Shown in pieces: positions 49,449 through 60,774 of a stretch of DNA of 64,000 nucleotides (position 1 is the first letter of the stretch; the number at the start of each line of letters is the position of its first letter). The DNA is taken from contig NZ_CP103833.1 in NCBI RefSeq assembly GCF_029774155.1, forward strand, positions 682,001 to 746,000, in the 5' to 3' direction. Source of the stretch: Actinobacillus arthritidis. Its GTDB lineage: Bacteria > Pseudomonadota > Gammaproteobacteria > Enterobacterales > Pasteurellaceae. The position numbers and the translations under genes were made by a program. The notes below the pieces were generated by a model. That model was not told where the DNA came from. It did no database searches and saw nothing but the letters and a program-made list of their open reading frames with translations.

Positions 49449-51992
49449 ATGAGTGATAACGAAATTAAAAACGAAGCACCTAAGAAATTGAGCTTACAAC
49501 GTCGTACAAAAACAACCGTTGCTGATGGTAAAGTCCAAGTGGAAGTGCGTAAGTCACGTAAAATTGATACGGAAGCGGTTAAAAAAGCACAAGAAGAGGC
49601 GACTTTAAAAGCAAAACAGGAAGCGGAAGCAAAAGCTCTAGCAGAGAAAGAAGTCGCGGAAAAAGCAATGCCGAAGCAAAAGCTAAGGCGGAAGCAGAAG
49701 CGACTAAAAAAGCAGAAGAAGCAAAAGTAGAAGCGGCTAAAAAGGTTGCGCCGGCAGTTCCTGTTATGCCTAACAGTAAACCGAAAGCGACTACACCGAA
49801 AGTAGAACAACCGAAACAAGAGAAAGCACTTGATCCGGAAAAAGAAGCGAAGAAAAAAGAAGAAGCTGAACTCCGCCGTAAACAAGAAGAGTTAGCGCGT
49901 CAAAAAGCGGAAATGGAAGCGAAACGTGCGGCGGAAAATGCGCGTCGTTTAGCGGAAATTGCACGTGAAGAAGCGGCTGAAAGTGGTGAAGAATTTGAAG
50001 ATGATCGTTTTACTTCAACCTATGCGCGTGAAGCAGATCGTGATAATGATCGTCGTAGCGAAGCAAATCGCGGTCGTGGTAAAGGCGGTGTAAATAAAGC
50101 GAAAAAAGGCGATCGTGAAGACAAAAACGAGCGTAGCGCAGACCGTCGTAACCAAAAAGATGTGAAAGGCAAAGGTAAAAACGCGAAGAAAGGTTCTGCA
50201 TTACAACAAGCCTTTACTAAACCTGTTCAAGTAAATAAAGCGGATATTGTGCTTGGTGAAACCATTACGGTTGCTGAACTGGCTAATAAAATGGCGGTAA
50301 AAGCAACCGAAATCATCAAAACGATGATGAAAATGGGTGAAATGGTAACGATTAACCAAGTTATCGACCAAGAAACTGCTCAACTTGTTGCGGAAGAAAT
50401 GGGACATAAAGTTATTTTACGTAACGAAAATGAACTTGAAGATGCGGTAATGGAAGATCGTGACGTGGATGCGGAAAAAGTAACACGTGCGCCGGTAGTA
50501 ACTATCATGGGTCACGTTGACCACGGTAAAACCTCATTACTTGACTATATCCGTAAAGCGAAAGTGGCGGCAGGTGAAGCAGGTGGTATTACTCAGCATA
50601 TCGGTGCTTATCACGTTGAAACGGAAGACGGTAAAATGATCACCTTCTTAGATACACCGGGACACGCCGCATTTACTTCTATGCGTGCACGTGGTGCGAA
50701 AGCAACAGATATCGTTGTTCTTGTTGTAGCAACAGATGATGGTGTAATGCCACAAACTATCGAAGCAATTCAGCACGCGAAAGCAACTGGTGCGCCGATT
50801 GTCGTTGCGGTAAACAAAATTGATAAACCGGAAGCAAATCCTGATCGTGTAGAGCAAGAATTACTTCAACACGAAGTGATTTCAGAGAAATTCGGTGGTG
50901 ATGTTCAGTTCGTACCTGTATCAGCGAAAAAAGGTTTAGGTATTGACGAGTTACTAGAAGCGATTCTTCTTCAATCTGAAGTATTAGAACTTACTGCAGT
51001 TAAAGAAGGTATGGCAAGCGGTGTCGTAATCGAATCTTATCTTGATAAAGGCCGTGGCCCAGTAGCGACAATCCTTGTGCAATCAGGTACATTAAACAAA
51101 GGCGATATCGTACTTTGTGGCTTTGAATATGGTCGTGTGCGTGCGATGCGTGACGAAAACGGTAAAGAAGTGGACTCTGCTGGCCCATCAATTCCAGTTG
51201 AGGTTTTAGGTCTTTCAGGTGTACCGGCGACCGGTGATGAAGCAACTGTGGTACGTGATGAGAAAAAAGCACGTGAAGTAGCATTATTCCGTCAAGGTAA
51301 ATTCCGTGAAGTGAAACTTGCTCGTCAGCAAAAAGCGAAACTTGAAAATATGTTTAGCAATATGACCGCTGGTGATGTTGCAGAGCTTAATGTGATTGTT
51401 AAAGCGGACGTACAAGGCTCGGTAGAAGCCATTTGCCAAGCATTAGCAGAGCTTTCAACAGACGAAGTAAAAGTGAAAGTAGTAGGTTCTGGTGTAGGTG
51501 GTATCACTGAAACGGATGCAACCTTAGCGGTACGCTTCAAATGCGATTATGGTTGGTTTCAACGTACGTGCGGACGCATCGGCTCGTCGTGTCATTGAAG
51601 CAGAAAATATTGACTTACGTTACTACTCAATCATCTACGAATTGCTCAACGAAATCAAAGCGGCAATGAGCGGTATGTTACAACCTGAGTTCAAACAAGA
51701 AATCATCGGTTTAGCAGAAGTACGTGATGTATTCCGTCATCCGAAATTCGGTGCAATCGCTGGTTGTATGGTAACTGAAGGTGTAGTGAAACGTAACAAT
51801 CCAATCCGTGTATTACGTGACAATGTAGTAATCTTCGAAGGTGAGTTAGAATCTCTTCGCCGCTTCAAAGACGACGTTTCAGAAGTACGTAACGGTATGG
51901 AATGTGGTATCGGCGTTAAAAACTATAATGATGTAAAAGTTGGCGACCAAATCGAGGTATTCGAAGTGGTTGAAGTGAAACGTAGCATCTAA
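49449..51992 (+). pseudogene. infB: Translation initiation factor IF-2, two frameshifts
   Basis: GTPase that brings fMet-tRNA to the 30S subunit; essential. The N-terminus is a long Lys/Glu/Ala-rich helical region; the G domain ([11 protein letters not shown] near residue 354, [16 protein letters not shown]) and domains II-IV follow. Near 49667 an A is missing (gaaaaagcaatgccg for gaaaaagcaaatgccg, reading [15 protein letters not shown]). At 51533 a base is extra (gcggtacgcttcaa for gcggtagcttcaa, reading [17 protein letters not shown]). The two changes cancel in length: 847 residues after repair. Follows nusA by 21 bases. Confidence 0.94.
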
Positions 51993-52009
51993 TTTCATTT
52001 TATGATTGA

Positions 52010-52070
52010 AAGCGGTCAGATTTCTGCATAAATTTGCAAGAATTTAGTGGAAACTGACCGCTTGTTTTTG
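52010..52070 (+). terminator. Uptake-signal dyad between infB and rbfA
   Basis: AAGCGGTCAG (52010-52019) pairs with CTGACCGCTT (52054-52063), extended by ATTTC/GGAAA, then GTTTTTGG. The right arm includes the uptake core ACCGCTTGT. It lies within the nusA-infB-rbfA-truB group and may partly separate infB from rbfA. Confidence 0.65.
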
Positions 52071-52162
52071 GCTGAACGTCGCTAATAACCACAAATTAGG
52101 GTATAATCCTAACAAAATTTTGAGGCGCTTTTGTGGTGCCTCGTTTGCATTTTGGAGAAAAT

Positions 52163-52546
52163 ATGAGCAGAGAATTTAAACGTAGTGATCGTGTAGCGCA
52201 AGAGCTACAAAAAGAGATCGCTTTGATTTTACAACGTGAGGTTAAAGATCCTCGTATCGGCATGGTGACGGTATCTGATGTGGAAGTAAGCCGTGATTTA
52301 GCTTATGCAAAAATCTTTGTCACTTTCTTATTCGATAATGATCAAAGCGTGATTGAGCAAGGTATGAAAGGCTTAGAAAAAGCAAGCCCGTATATTCGCT
52401 CATTAGTCGGTAAAGCAATGCGTTTACGTATCGTGCCTGAGCTTCGTTTTATTTACGATCAATCGTTGGTAGAAGGGATGCGTATGTCTAACCTTGTATC
52501 GAATGTGATTAAAAACGATGAAGCTAAACATAAAGAGGACGAATAG
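52163..52546 (+). CDS. rbfA: Ribosome-binding factor A
   Basis: Cold-shock 30S maturation factor with a KH-like fold. 127 residues from ATG 52163 (TTGGAGAAAAT before it); the reading [19 protein letters not shown] is the usual start, and a GTG at 52133 adds 10 unsupported residues. [29 protein letters not shown] is the family core. Its stop is directly followed by the truB GTG. Confidence 0.95.
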   Translation: MSREFKRSDRVAQELQKEIALILQREVKDPRIGMVTVSDVEVSRDLAYAKIFVTFLFDNDQSVIEQGMKGLEKASPYIRSLVGKAMRLRIVPELRFIYDQSLVEGMRMSNLVSNVIKNDEAKHKEDE

Positions 52547-53464
52547 GTGTCAAGACCTCGTAAAAAAGGCCGTGATGTTCACGGCGTATTTTTATTAGAT
52601 AAGCCGCAAGGAATGTCATCAAACGATATCTTGCAAAAGGTAAAACGCTTATTTCAGGCAAATAAGGCAGGGCATACCGGTGCATTAGATCCGCTTGCGA
52701 CCGGAATGTTACCGATTTGTTTGGGGGAAGCGACTAAGTTTTCGCAATTTTTACTTGATTCGGATAAACGTTATCAAGTTACTGCCAAATTAGGCGAACG
52801 TACTGATACGTCTGATGCTGAAGGACAAGTGGTTGAAACTCGTGCAGTGAATGTTGGTGAAGCAGAAATTATTGCGGCATTAGAGCAATTTCGTGGCGAT
52901 ATTTTACAAGTTCCAACCATGTTCTCCGCCTTAAAACATAACGGTAAACCGCTTTATGAATATGCTCGTCAAGGTATTACAGTAGAACGAGAAGCACGTC
53001 CGATTACAATTTTTGAGCTAGATTTTATTGAGTATTCCGCACCTTATCTGACGTTAGAAGTACATTGTTCAAAAGGCACTTATATCCGTACTTTGGTGGA
53101 TGATTTGGGTGAAGCTTTAGGCTGTGGTGCACATGTCACGGTTTTACGCCGCTTAGCGGTGGCAAATTATCCAATTGATGCAATGATGAGCTATGAAGAT
53201 TTGCAAAATTTAAGTGAAAATCAACCGCTTGAAGTGTTGGATCAACATCTTTTACCTTTAGATACTGCTGTAGAAAGCCTACCCAAAATAAATCTCACCG
53301 CAGAGCAAACTAAAGCGGTCGGTTTTGGTCAAAGAGTGAGGTTTGAAAATATAAATCAAATTTATGGACAAGTTCGTCTATTTTCAAATAATTCGCAATT
53401 CCTTGGTGTCGCTGATATTACAGCCGATAATGTAATTCGCCCAAGTAGAATGGTTAATCTTTAG
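52547..53464 (+). CDS. truB: tRNA pseudouridine(55) synthase TruB
   Basis: Makes pseudouridine 55 in the T loop of tRNAs. 305 residues starting with GTG immediately after the rbfA stop (no gap), so translation is coupled. [19 protein letters not shown], catalytic Asp48 in [28 protein letters not shown] and [16 protein letters not shown] are conserved. Last gene of the group. Confidence 0.95.
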   Translation: MSRPRKKGRDVHGVFLLDKPQGMSSNDILQKVKRLFQANKAGHTGALDPLATGMLPICLGEATKFSQFLLDSDKRYQVTAKLGERTDTSDAEGQVVETRAVNVGEAEIIAALEQFRGDILQVPTMFSALKHNGKPLYEYARQGITVEREARPITIFELDFIEYSAPYLTLEVHCSKGTYIRTLVDDLGEALGCGAHVTVLRRLAVANYPIDAMMSYEDLQNLSENQPLEVLDQHLLPLDTAVESLPKINLTAEQTKAVGFGQRVRFENINQIYGQVRLFSNNSQFLGVADITADNVIRPSRMVNL

Positions 53465-53500
53465 TTTTAAGCGACTTTTTATTCGCTATATATTTATCTT

Positions 53501-54590
53501 ATGAAATTAAAATTTTTAGCAATTCCAGTCACTATGATGGCTCTAGCTCTTTCCGGATGTTCTAATAAAAGTAGTAGTTACGCAGAACTTCCTATAGACG
53601 CTAAATATACTAAATCTCGTACTGTGCATAATTTTAATGATTATGTACATTTCTTGAAGCAAAAAGTCGCTGGTGCAGGCGTATCGGATAAAGTTTTAAA
53701 TAGCCAGAAATTCATCCAATATAATGCACGTGCAGTACAGTTAGATCAGGCTCAAGCGACGCAAGCGTGATCCAAATACACCGCCTCCACCACCTAATCC
53801 AAATGGTGTTACTAATTATTTAAGTAAAGTGCTGACGCAAAATAAGGTCAATCTAGCCAGTGAATATTGGTATGAATTTAACGGAGCATTAAATAATGCG
53901 AGTAAAAAATATGGTGTGCAAAAGGAATATATCTTAGCCTTATGGGGTATGGAGAGTAGTTTCGGGCGTTATCAAGGTGATTTTGATGTGTTATCCGTAT
54001 TAGCAACATTAGCTTTTGATGGTCGCCGTGAAAAGCTCTTTACCCAAGAATTTGTTAATGCAATGAAGATGCTTGATGACGGTACAATTAATCGTTATGA
54101 ATTGTTAGGCTCTTGGGCAGGTGCAATGGGGCAGACCCAATTTATGCCAACGGCATATTTGAGTTATGCCGCTGATGGTAATGGCGATGGTAAAAAAGAT
54201 ATTTGGAATACGGAAGCAGATGCGTTTGCCTCCATTGCATCTTATCTTTCTACAGTCGGTTGGGATGATGAAGTTCCTTGGGGCGTTGAAGTAAAATTAT
54301 CTAGCCCAATTGATATATCATTCTCAGGCATTGAAGCGAATAAAGCTAAAACGTTAGGCGAATGGCAATCGTGGGGAGTATATTTGGCATTTCCAACTTC
54401 ACAAGAAACAGCAAAACTAAGTGCCTTAAACGGTAAAAAATTATGGTTAGTGCGTCCGGATAAAGAAGTGGGGAGAGCATTTTTAGTATCAAATAACTTC
54501 CGTACCTTAATGGATTGGAATAAATCAAATAATTTTGGTGTAAGCATTGGTAAATTTGCTGATCGCATTTTGGCAAGTGTGGGGCAGTAG
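53501..54590 (+). pseudogene. mltB: Membrane-bound lytic murein transglycosylase B, frameshifted
   Basis: Lipoprotein that cleaves peptidoglycan glycan strands, leaving 1,6-anhydro ends. Lipobox LSGC with Cys20; catalytic Glu151 in LWGMESSFGRYQG; GSWAGAMGQTQFMPTAYLSYA follows. Near 53763 the reading changes: gcgacgcaagcgtgatcc has one base too many for ATQRDPNTPPPPPP. Repaired length 362 residues, as in E. coli (361). A run of six prolines sits just after the break. Confidence 0.9.
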
Positions 54591-54703
54591 TTTTACCTTT
54601 GTAAAGAAGCGGTAATTTTTATCTAATAAATTGCAATTTATACTAAAATCAGTAAGCTATCAGTACCAAACATAAGTTTGGGATTTTTAATAAGGAAAGT
54701 AAT

Positions 54704-54892
54704 ATGTACTTTGAAATTTATAAAGATGCTAAAGGTGAATTCCGTTGGCGTTTAAAATCCGGTAACCATCAAACCATTGCAACCGGTGGTGAAGGATATG
54801 CAACAAAACAAAGTCGCCAAAAAGGTATTGATGCAGTGAAAAAAATTACCGCTGAAACTGAAGTTAAAGACTTAACTAAAGAAGAAGCATAG
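54704..54892 (+). CDS. DUF1508 (YegP-like) small protein
   Basis: 62 residues, a single DUF1508 unit: YFEIYKDAKGEFRWRLKSGN, then IATGGEGYATKQSRQKGIDAVKK. E. coli YegP has two such units; function is unknown. ATAAGGAAAGTAAT precedes ATG 54704. It ends in its own terminator. Confidence 0.88.
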   Translation: MYFEIYKDAKGEFRWRLKSGNHQTIATGGEGYATKQSRQKGIDAVKKITAETEVKDLTKEEA

Positions 54893-54896
54893 TTGA

Positions 54897-54926
54897 AAAG
54901 CCCTGAAGAAGATTCAGGGCTTTTTT
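54897..54926 (+). terminator. Terminator after DUF1508 gene
   Basis: Perfect 11-bp stem AAAGCCCTGAA / TTCAGGGCTTT with a 5-base loop, then TTTTTT. Confidence 0.88.
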
Positions 54927-54967
54927 ACAAAAAAATTTACTGAATTTTACCGCTTTTATAGCTATAA

Positions 54968-54993
54968 AAAATGCCCTCAAATGAGGGCATTTT
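54968..54993 (-). terminator. Terminator after pta
   Basis: AAATGCCCTCA / TGAGGGCATTT hairpin; on the minus strand it is followed by TTTTTATAG, 12 bases beyond the pta stop. Confidence 0.85.
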
Positions 54994-55004
54994 GCATTTA
55001 GGCA

Positions 55005-57142
55005 TTAAGCTTGTGTTGCCTGAATTGCAGTCAATGCGATGGTGTATACGATATCATCCACTAACGCACCACGAGAAAGGTCGTTAACTGGTTTACGCAT
55101 ACCTTGAAGCATTGGGCCGATAGACACTAAATCTGCAGAACGTTGTACTGCTTTATATGTCGTATTACCGGTATTTAAGTCAGGGAATACGAATACGGTT
55201 GCTTTACCTGCTACTGGAGAATTAGGTGCTTTAGAACGAGCCACATCTTCCATTACCGCGCATCATATTGTAACGGACCATCGATAATTAAATCTGGGCG
55301 TTTTTCTTGTGCGATACGAGTTGCTTCTTTCACTTTCTCTACATCTGCACCAGAACCTGATGTACCGGTTGAATAAGAAATCATTGCAACACGTGGGTCA
55401 ATACCAAATGCTTTCGCTGATTCTGCAGATTGAATTGCAATTTCAGCTAATTGTTCTGCAGTCGGATCTGGGTTTACCGCACAGTCACCGTACACAAGCA
55501 CTTGATCCGGTAATAACATAAAGAAGATTGAAGAAACAATTGAGCTACCCGGAGCAGTTTTGATGATTTGCATCGGTGGGCGAATCGTATTTGCTGTGGT
55601 ATGTACCGCACCAGATACTAAACCGTCAACCTCACCTGCTTCTAACATCATTGTACCAAGTACCACAGTATCCGTTAATTGCTCACGAGCAACCACTTCT
55701 GTCATACCTTTGTTTTTACGTAACTCAACTAAACGAGCAACGTAGTTTTCACGTACTTCTTCAGGGTTGATAATTGTGATACCTTTACCTAATACCACAC
55801 CTTGTGATTCCGCTACACGTTGAACATCAGTAGGATTTGCTAAAAGTACACATTCTGCAATACCGCGTTCCGCACATAATGCTGCCGCTTTAACAGTACG
55901 AGGTTCATCACCTTCAGGTAACACGATGCGTTTTCTCGCTTGACGTGCATATTCAGTTAATTGATAACGGAATGTTGCTGGAGATAGACGACGTGCACGC
56001 GTTGTCGCTTTAGAAATTTCATCAATGAAACCATGGTTAAATTGACTTGCAACGTATTCTTTAATTGATGCAATACGTTCTTTATCATCCGCAGGAACCT
56101 CTAAGCTGAAACTTTGTAAGCTAAGTGCAGTTTGCCATGTATTACCTTCTACACGGAATACCGGCACACCAGATTCAAATGCTTGTTGGCAAAGTTTAGC
56201 AATCGGTGTTTCGATTTTATAGCCACCAGTTAATAAGATTGCACCAATCTCAACGCCGTTCATTACCGCTAAAGAAGCGACCACTAAAACTTCCGGACGA
56301 TCCGCAGAAGTTACTAATAAGCTACCTGCTTTGAAATGATCAACCATATGCGGAAGACTACGAGCACAGAATGTTACACCACGAATACGACGAGTTTGGA
56401 TTTCGCCTTCGTTAATAATTGCGGCGTGTAAGTGTTTCGCTAAATCGATCGCACGAGTTGCAATTAAATCGGATTTCCACTCAACGCAAGCAAGTAATTT
56501 GATTGGGCTTTTCGTAAATAATGCTTCCACTTCCGCCGCATTTTGTGTGCTGTGTTGGAATGAATCGAAAATTTCCGTTAAGTCCGGACGAGTACGGCCA
56601 GATTCATCAACCGGTGCATTAAATTTGTTGATGATCACACCTAACAAGTTAGGATTGTGACGACCACCGAATTCTGATGCAGTTGCTTCAATACGTTCTT
56701 TTAATTGTGCCGGTTTATCTGAACCCGGTGCGACAACTAAGATGATTTCTGCATCTAACGCTTGAGCAATATCATAGTTTACGCTGTTTGCGTATGAGTT
56801 TTTACGTGTTGGAATTAGACCTTCAACAACGATAACTTCATTATTTTTTGATAATTGTTGGTGACGCTCAACTACTTTTTCTAATAAAACATCACTTTGG
56901 TTTTGACCAATTAACGCTTCCGCTTCGCTTAGCATAAATGGTTCGCCCACTTCTGTGGTTTGTGCGCCTTTAATGATAGAAGTAGAGCGGTCTAAAGTAT
57001 CTTCACCGGTAATCGGTTGTGCGATAGGTTTTAAAAAGCCAACTTTTGTGCCTTTTTGCTCTAATGCATGAACTAAACCAAGGCTAACACTTGTTAAACC
57101 TACACCGGTTGTAGTTGGGATAAGAATAATTGTTCTAGACAT
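55005..57142 (-). pseudogene. pta: Phosphate acetyltransferase, frameshifted
   Basis: Interconverts acetyl-CoA and acetyl phosphate. N-terminal P-loop domain ([20 protein letters not shown]), central DRTGG domain, and C-terminal catalytic domain ([42 protein letters not shown]). The frame is lost near 55258: minus-strand GATGCGCGGTAATGG lacks one G for GATGCGGCGGTAATGG; it resumes [19 protein letters not shown]. Repaired length 712 residues, like E. coli (714). It follows ackA, 54 bases apart. Confidence 0.94.
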
Positions 57143-57170
57143 ATTTAATTCCGTTTATGTGAAATAGTAA

Positions 57171-57191
57171 AAGGGCAGAAGATCTGCCCTT
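57171..57191 (-). terminator. Hairpin between ackA and pta
   Basis: AAGGGCAGA / TCTGCCCTT with a 3-base loop; the minus-strand sequence after it is TTACTATTTC, a weak T-tract. It starts 5 bases beyond the ackA stop and probably attenuates pta or protects the ackA message. Confidence 0.65.
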
Positions 57192-57196
57192 GGAAA

Positions 57197-58405
57197 TTAT
57201 AATGCTAATTTAGCTGTATCTTGTGCAATCACTAATTCTTCGTTTGTAGGGATGACTACCGCTTTGAATGTTGAGTCATCTGCAGTAATAGTGCCTGATT
57301 TACCGAAACGTGCGGCTAAGTTACGTTCTGCATCTAATTTAACACCGAATAATTTTAAGTGATTTAATGCTAATTCTCGAACGTGACCCGAGTTTTCACC
57401 GATACCTCCTGTGAATGCAATAGCGTCTAAGTGAGAATCACCTAAGATTGCCATATATGCACCGATATATTTTGCTAAACGGTAGCTATATACGTCTAAT
57501 GCACGTTTTGCTTCAGGTTTTGATGCATCGTCATAGTTATCTTCTGCATAACGACAGTCGCTAGTTACTTCTGTTAAGCCTAAAAGACCTGATTTTTTCA
57601 CTAACGTATCTTCGATTTGCTCCATTGACATACCTAAGTTTTTGTATAGGTAGAAAATGATTGCAGGGTCGATGTCACCTGAACGAGTACCCATCACTAA
57701 ACCTTCTAATGGTGTTAAGCCCATTGAAGTATCAATACATTTACCGTTACGAACAACAGATACAGAACCACCGTTACCTAAGTGACAAATAATTGCATTT
57801 GTTTGATCTACTGGTTTACCTGCTAATTCAGCAACTTGTGATGTGATGAATAAGTGGCTAGTACCGTGTGCACCATAACGACGGATACCATGCTCTTTAT
57901 ATAAGTTATATGGAAGTGCATAGAGGAATGCTTCTTCCGGCATAGTTTGATGGAAAGCCGTATCGAATACTGCAACATTTTTCTCTTTTAATTCAGGGAA
58001 AATACGGAATGCTTCTTGAATACCGATTAAGTGGGCCGGGTTGTGAAGTGGTGCGAATTGAATTGCGTTTTCGATGCCTTTAACTACATCGTCATTGATA
58101 ACTACAGATGAGGTGAACTGTTCACCACCGTGAACGATACGATGACCGATAGCGCCAATGCTTGATTTTAATTCTTCGGATAATAATTGATTTGCGATGA
58201 ATGTTAATGCTTCGCTATGTCTTGCTCCCGCACCTAAATCTGCATTGCCTTTTTCGCCGTTTAATTTCCATTTGATACGTGCGTCTTCTAAATTGAATGC
58301 TTCTGCTAAACCAGATAATTTTTCGTCACCCGTTTTAGGATCTAAGATGGCAAATTTTAGCGAAGAGCTACCACAGTTAAGGATAAGGATTAAGTTTTTA
58401 GACAT
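57197..58405 (-). CDS. ackA: Acetate kinase
   Basis: Converts acetyl phosphate and ADP to acetate and ATP. 402 residues from ATG 58405 (AAAAAGGTG upstream); an in-frame reading from 58456 adds 17 unlikely residues. Motifs: [13 protein letters not shown] near the start, [38 protein letters not shown] and FTGGIGENS. Operon with pta. Confidence 0.96.
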   Translation of the reverse strand: MSKNLILILNCGSSSLKFAILDPKTGDEKLSGLAEAFNLEDARIKWKLNGEKGNADLGAGARHSEALTFIANQLLSEELKSSIGAIGHRIVHGGEQFTSSVVINDDVVKGIENAIQFAPLHNPAHLIGIQEAFRIFPELKEKNVAVFDTAFHQTMPEEAFLYALPYNLYKEHGIRRYGAHGTSHLFITSQVAELAGKPVDQTNAIICHLGNGGSVSVVRNGKCIDTSMGLTPLEGLVMGTRSGDIDPAIIFYLYKNLGMSMEQIEDTLVKKSGLLGLTEVTSDCRYAEDNYDDASKPEAKRALDVYSYRLAKYIGAYMAILGDSHLDAIAFTGGIGENSGHVRELALNHLKLFGVKLDAERNLAARFGKSGTITADDSTFKAVVIPTNEELVIAQDTAKLAL

Positions 58406-58719
58406 GTCAAACACCTTTTTTCTTTTGTTCATGAAAGGATTGATAAACTGACACACAAAAATATGTGTACGTCTTTATAAGAATACACTTTTCGGCACAT
58501 AAAATAAATTCCTATTCCAAAAAATCCTGAAAAACAGCTGAAAATTTAACACATCCCATCATTTCCAGTACAATTTACTGAGTTATCAAATTTATAATGT
58601 GGTGTTGTTCACTAAATTGGTAAAAAGAGCTAGAGAATAAGCGGTTATTTTCTTACAATAATTTGCAATATGAAATTTAACAGATTTCTTAATTTAACTT
58701 TAGACAAGAGGAGAGTGCT
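58406..58719. other. Divergent spacer ackA / cpdB
   Basis: 314 bases without a gene. A+T-rich, presumably holding both promoters. I see a partial uptake core (TAAGCGGTT near 58638) and AAGAGGAGAG as the cpdB ribosome site, but no operator I would name. Confidence 0.5.
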
Positions 58720-60696
58720 ATGTTAAACAGACGACGTTTTATTCAACTTGGTGCAAGTGCGATGCTTGTGCTAGGAACGAATAAATTTGCTTTTGCAAAA
58801 GGTGCTAATCAAGCGGATTTACGTATTATTGCAACCACTGATGTCCACGGTTTCCTAACAGATTTCGATTATTATAAAGATGCTCCGACTGAGAAATTCG
58901 GTTTTACTCGTGCGACAAGCTTAATCGAACAAGCTCGTAAAGAAGTGAAAAATAGCGTGCTAGTGGATAATGGTGACTTGATCCAAGGTAACCCGATTGC
59001 CGATTATCAGGCGACGGTGGGTTCAAAAGAAGGCAAAGCCGATCCGGCAATGAAAGCCCAAAATGCAATGAAATATGATGTCGGTACTATCGGTAATCAC
59101 GAGTTTAATTATGGTTTAACTTATTTAGGTAATGTCCTTAAACAATCTAACCACCCTATCATCAATGCCAATATCGTGAAACCGGGTACTGATGAGCCTT
59201 TCTTCCAACCTTATTTTATTCAAGAAAAAACCATTGTTGATGCCAACGGTAAATCACAAACCTTAAAAATCGGTTATATCGGTTTTGTTCCGCCGCAAGT
59301 AATGGTGTGGGATAAAGCAAATTTAGAAGGTAAAGTAGAAGCACGTGATATTGTGAAAACGGCTGAAAAATATGTACCGATTGTGAAAGCAAAAGGAGCA
59401 GATGTGATTATTGCATTAGCACATACAGGGCCATCTGACGAACCGTATAAAGAAGGTGCAGAAAACTGCGCGTTCTATCTTGCTGATGTTAAAGGTATTG
59501 ATGCGGTTATTTTTGGTCACTCACACCGTTTATTCCCGAATAAAGAATTTGCACAATCGCCAAATGCTGATATTGCAAAAGGCACAATGAAGGGTGTTCC
59601 GGAAAGTATGGCAGGTTATTGGGCTAATAATATTAGTGTTATTGACCTCAGTTTAGCAGAACAAAACGGTAAATGGGCTGTGGTAGATGGTAAAGCGGCA
59701 CTTCGTCCGATTTATAACGCCGAGACGAAAAAAGCAACGGTTGAGAATCATCCAGAGATTGCAAGCATTACTTAAAGAAACTCACGAAGCAACTCGTAAA
59801 TTTGTGTCGCAACCTATCGGTAAAGCAACTGATAATATGTATAGCTACTTAGCATTAGTGCAAGATGACCCGACAATTCAGATTGTAAACCAAGCACAAA
59901 AAGCTTATGTGGAAAACGTCGTAGTTAAAGGCTTACCAGAACTCGCAGGCTTACCGGTATTAAGTGCTGGTGCACCATTTAAAGCTGGCGGTCGTAAAAA
60001 TGATCCGACCGGCTTTACCGAAGTGGATAAAGGTCAATTAACTTTCCGTAATGCGGCGGATTTATATCTCTATCCAAATACTTTAGTGGTCGTAAAAGCG
60101 ACAGGAGCAGAGTTAAAAGAGTGGTTAGAATGTAGTGCAGGAATGTTTAAACAAATTGACCCGGCTAGCACACAACCTCAAAGTTTATTAGATTGGACGG
60201 GGTTCCGTACTTATAACTTTGACGTAATCGATGGTGTAGAGTACCAATTTGATATTACTCAGCCGGCACGTTACGATGGCGAATGTAAATTAATCAATGA
60301 AAATTCACACCGTGTGGTGAATTTAACCTTCAAAGGAAAACCGGTTGATCCTAAACAAGAGTTCTTGATTGCAACTAACAACTATCGTGCATATGGTGGT
60401 AAATTCCCGGGTACCGGCGATAGCCATATTGTGTTTGTCGCACCGGATGAAAACCGTCAAGTTCTTTCTAATTACATCTCGGCAGAAAGTAAAGCTAACG
60501 GTCATGTTGTACCGACAGCAGATAAAAACTGGCGTATTGCACCGATTAATGCTCAAGCGAAGTTAGATGTTCGTTTTGAAACTTCTCCAACCGAAAAAGC
60601 AGAGCATTTATTAAAGAAAAAGCACAATACCCAATGACTTTAGTCGGCACAGACGAAATTGGTTTTGCGGTATATCAAGTTGATTTAACGAAATAA
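58720..60696 (+). pseudogene. cpdB: 2',3'-cyclic-nucleotide 2'-phosphodiesterase / 3'-nucleotidase, two frameshifts
   Basis: Periplasmic enzyme releasing nucleosides and phosphate from extracellular nucleotides. The N-terminus NRRRFIQLGASAMLVLG with AFA-KG looks like a twin-arginine signal. Metallophosphatase motifs: TTDVHGFLTDFD, DNGDLIQGNP, IGNHEFNYG, FGHSHRLFP; then the 5'-nucleotidase C-terminal domain. At 59761 one base is extra (gagattgcaagcattac; without the G it reads [16 protein letters not shown]). Near 60608 a T is missing (gagcatttattaaag for gagcattttattaaag, [13 protein letters not shown]). The true end is then TAA at 60694-60696; 658 residues. Confidence 0.92.
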
Positions 60697-60714
60697 TTTG
60701 CGTTATTTTTAATT

Positions 60715-60773
60715 ACCACGGAATACTCGGATTACACTGATGTTTTATCTAATCTATCTGAGTATTCCATGGT
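60715..60773. repeat. Inverted repeat after cpdB, same family as at 62617
   Basis: ACCACGGAATACTCGGAT (60715-60732) and ATCTGAGTATTCCATGGT (60756-60773) are complementary at 16 of 18 positions. The bidirectional hairpin lies between convergent cpdB and nadV and probably ends both. The word ACCACGGAATAC recurs in the repeat at 62617-62741. Confidence 0.75.
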
Positions 60774-60774
60774 T

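Noticed and set aside
49424..49885. Phe/Arg-rich open frame opposite infB
   Set aside because: It is the complement of the Lys/Glu/Ala-rich IF-2 N-terminus, which always gives Phe/Leu/Arg-rich antisense frames.
53766..53800. CCGCCTCCACCACC run as a repeat tract or slippage switch
   Set aside because: It encodes the proline run of MltB once the nearby indel is corrected; too short and irregular for phase variation.
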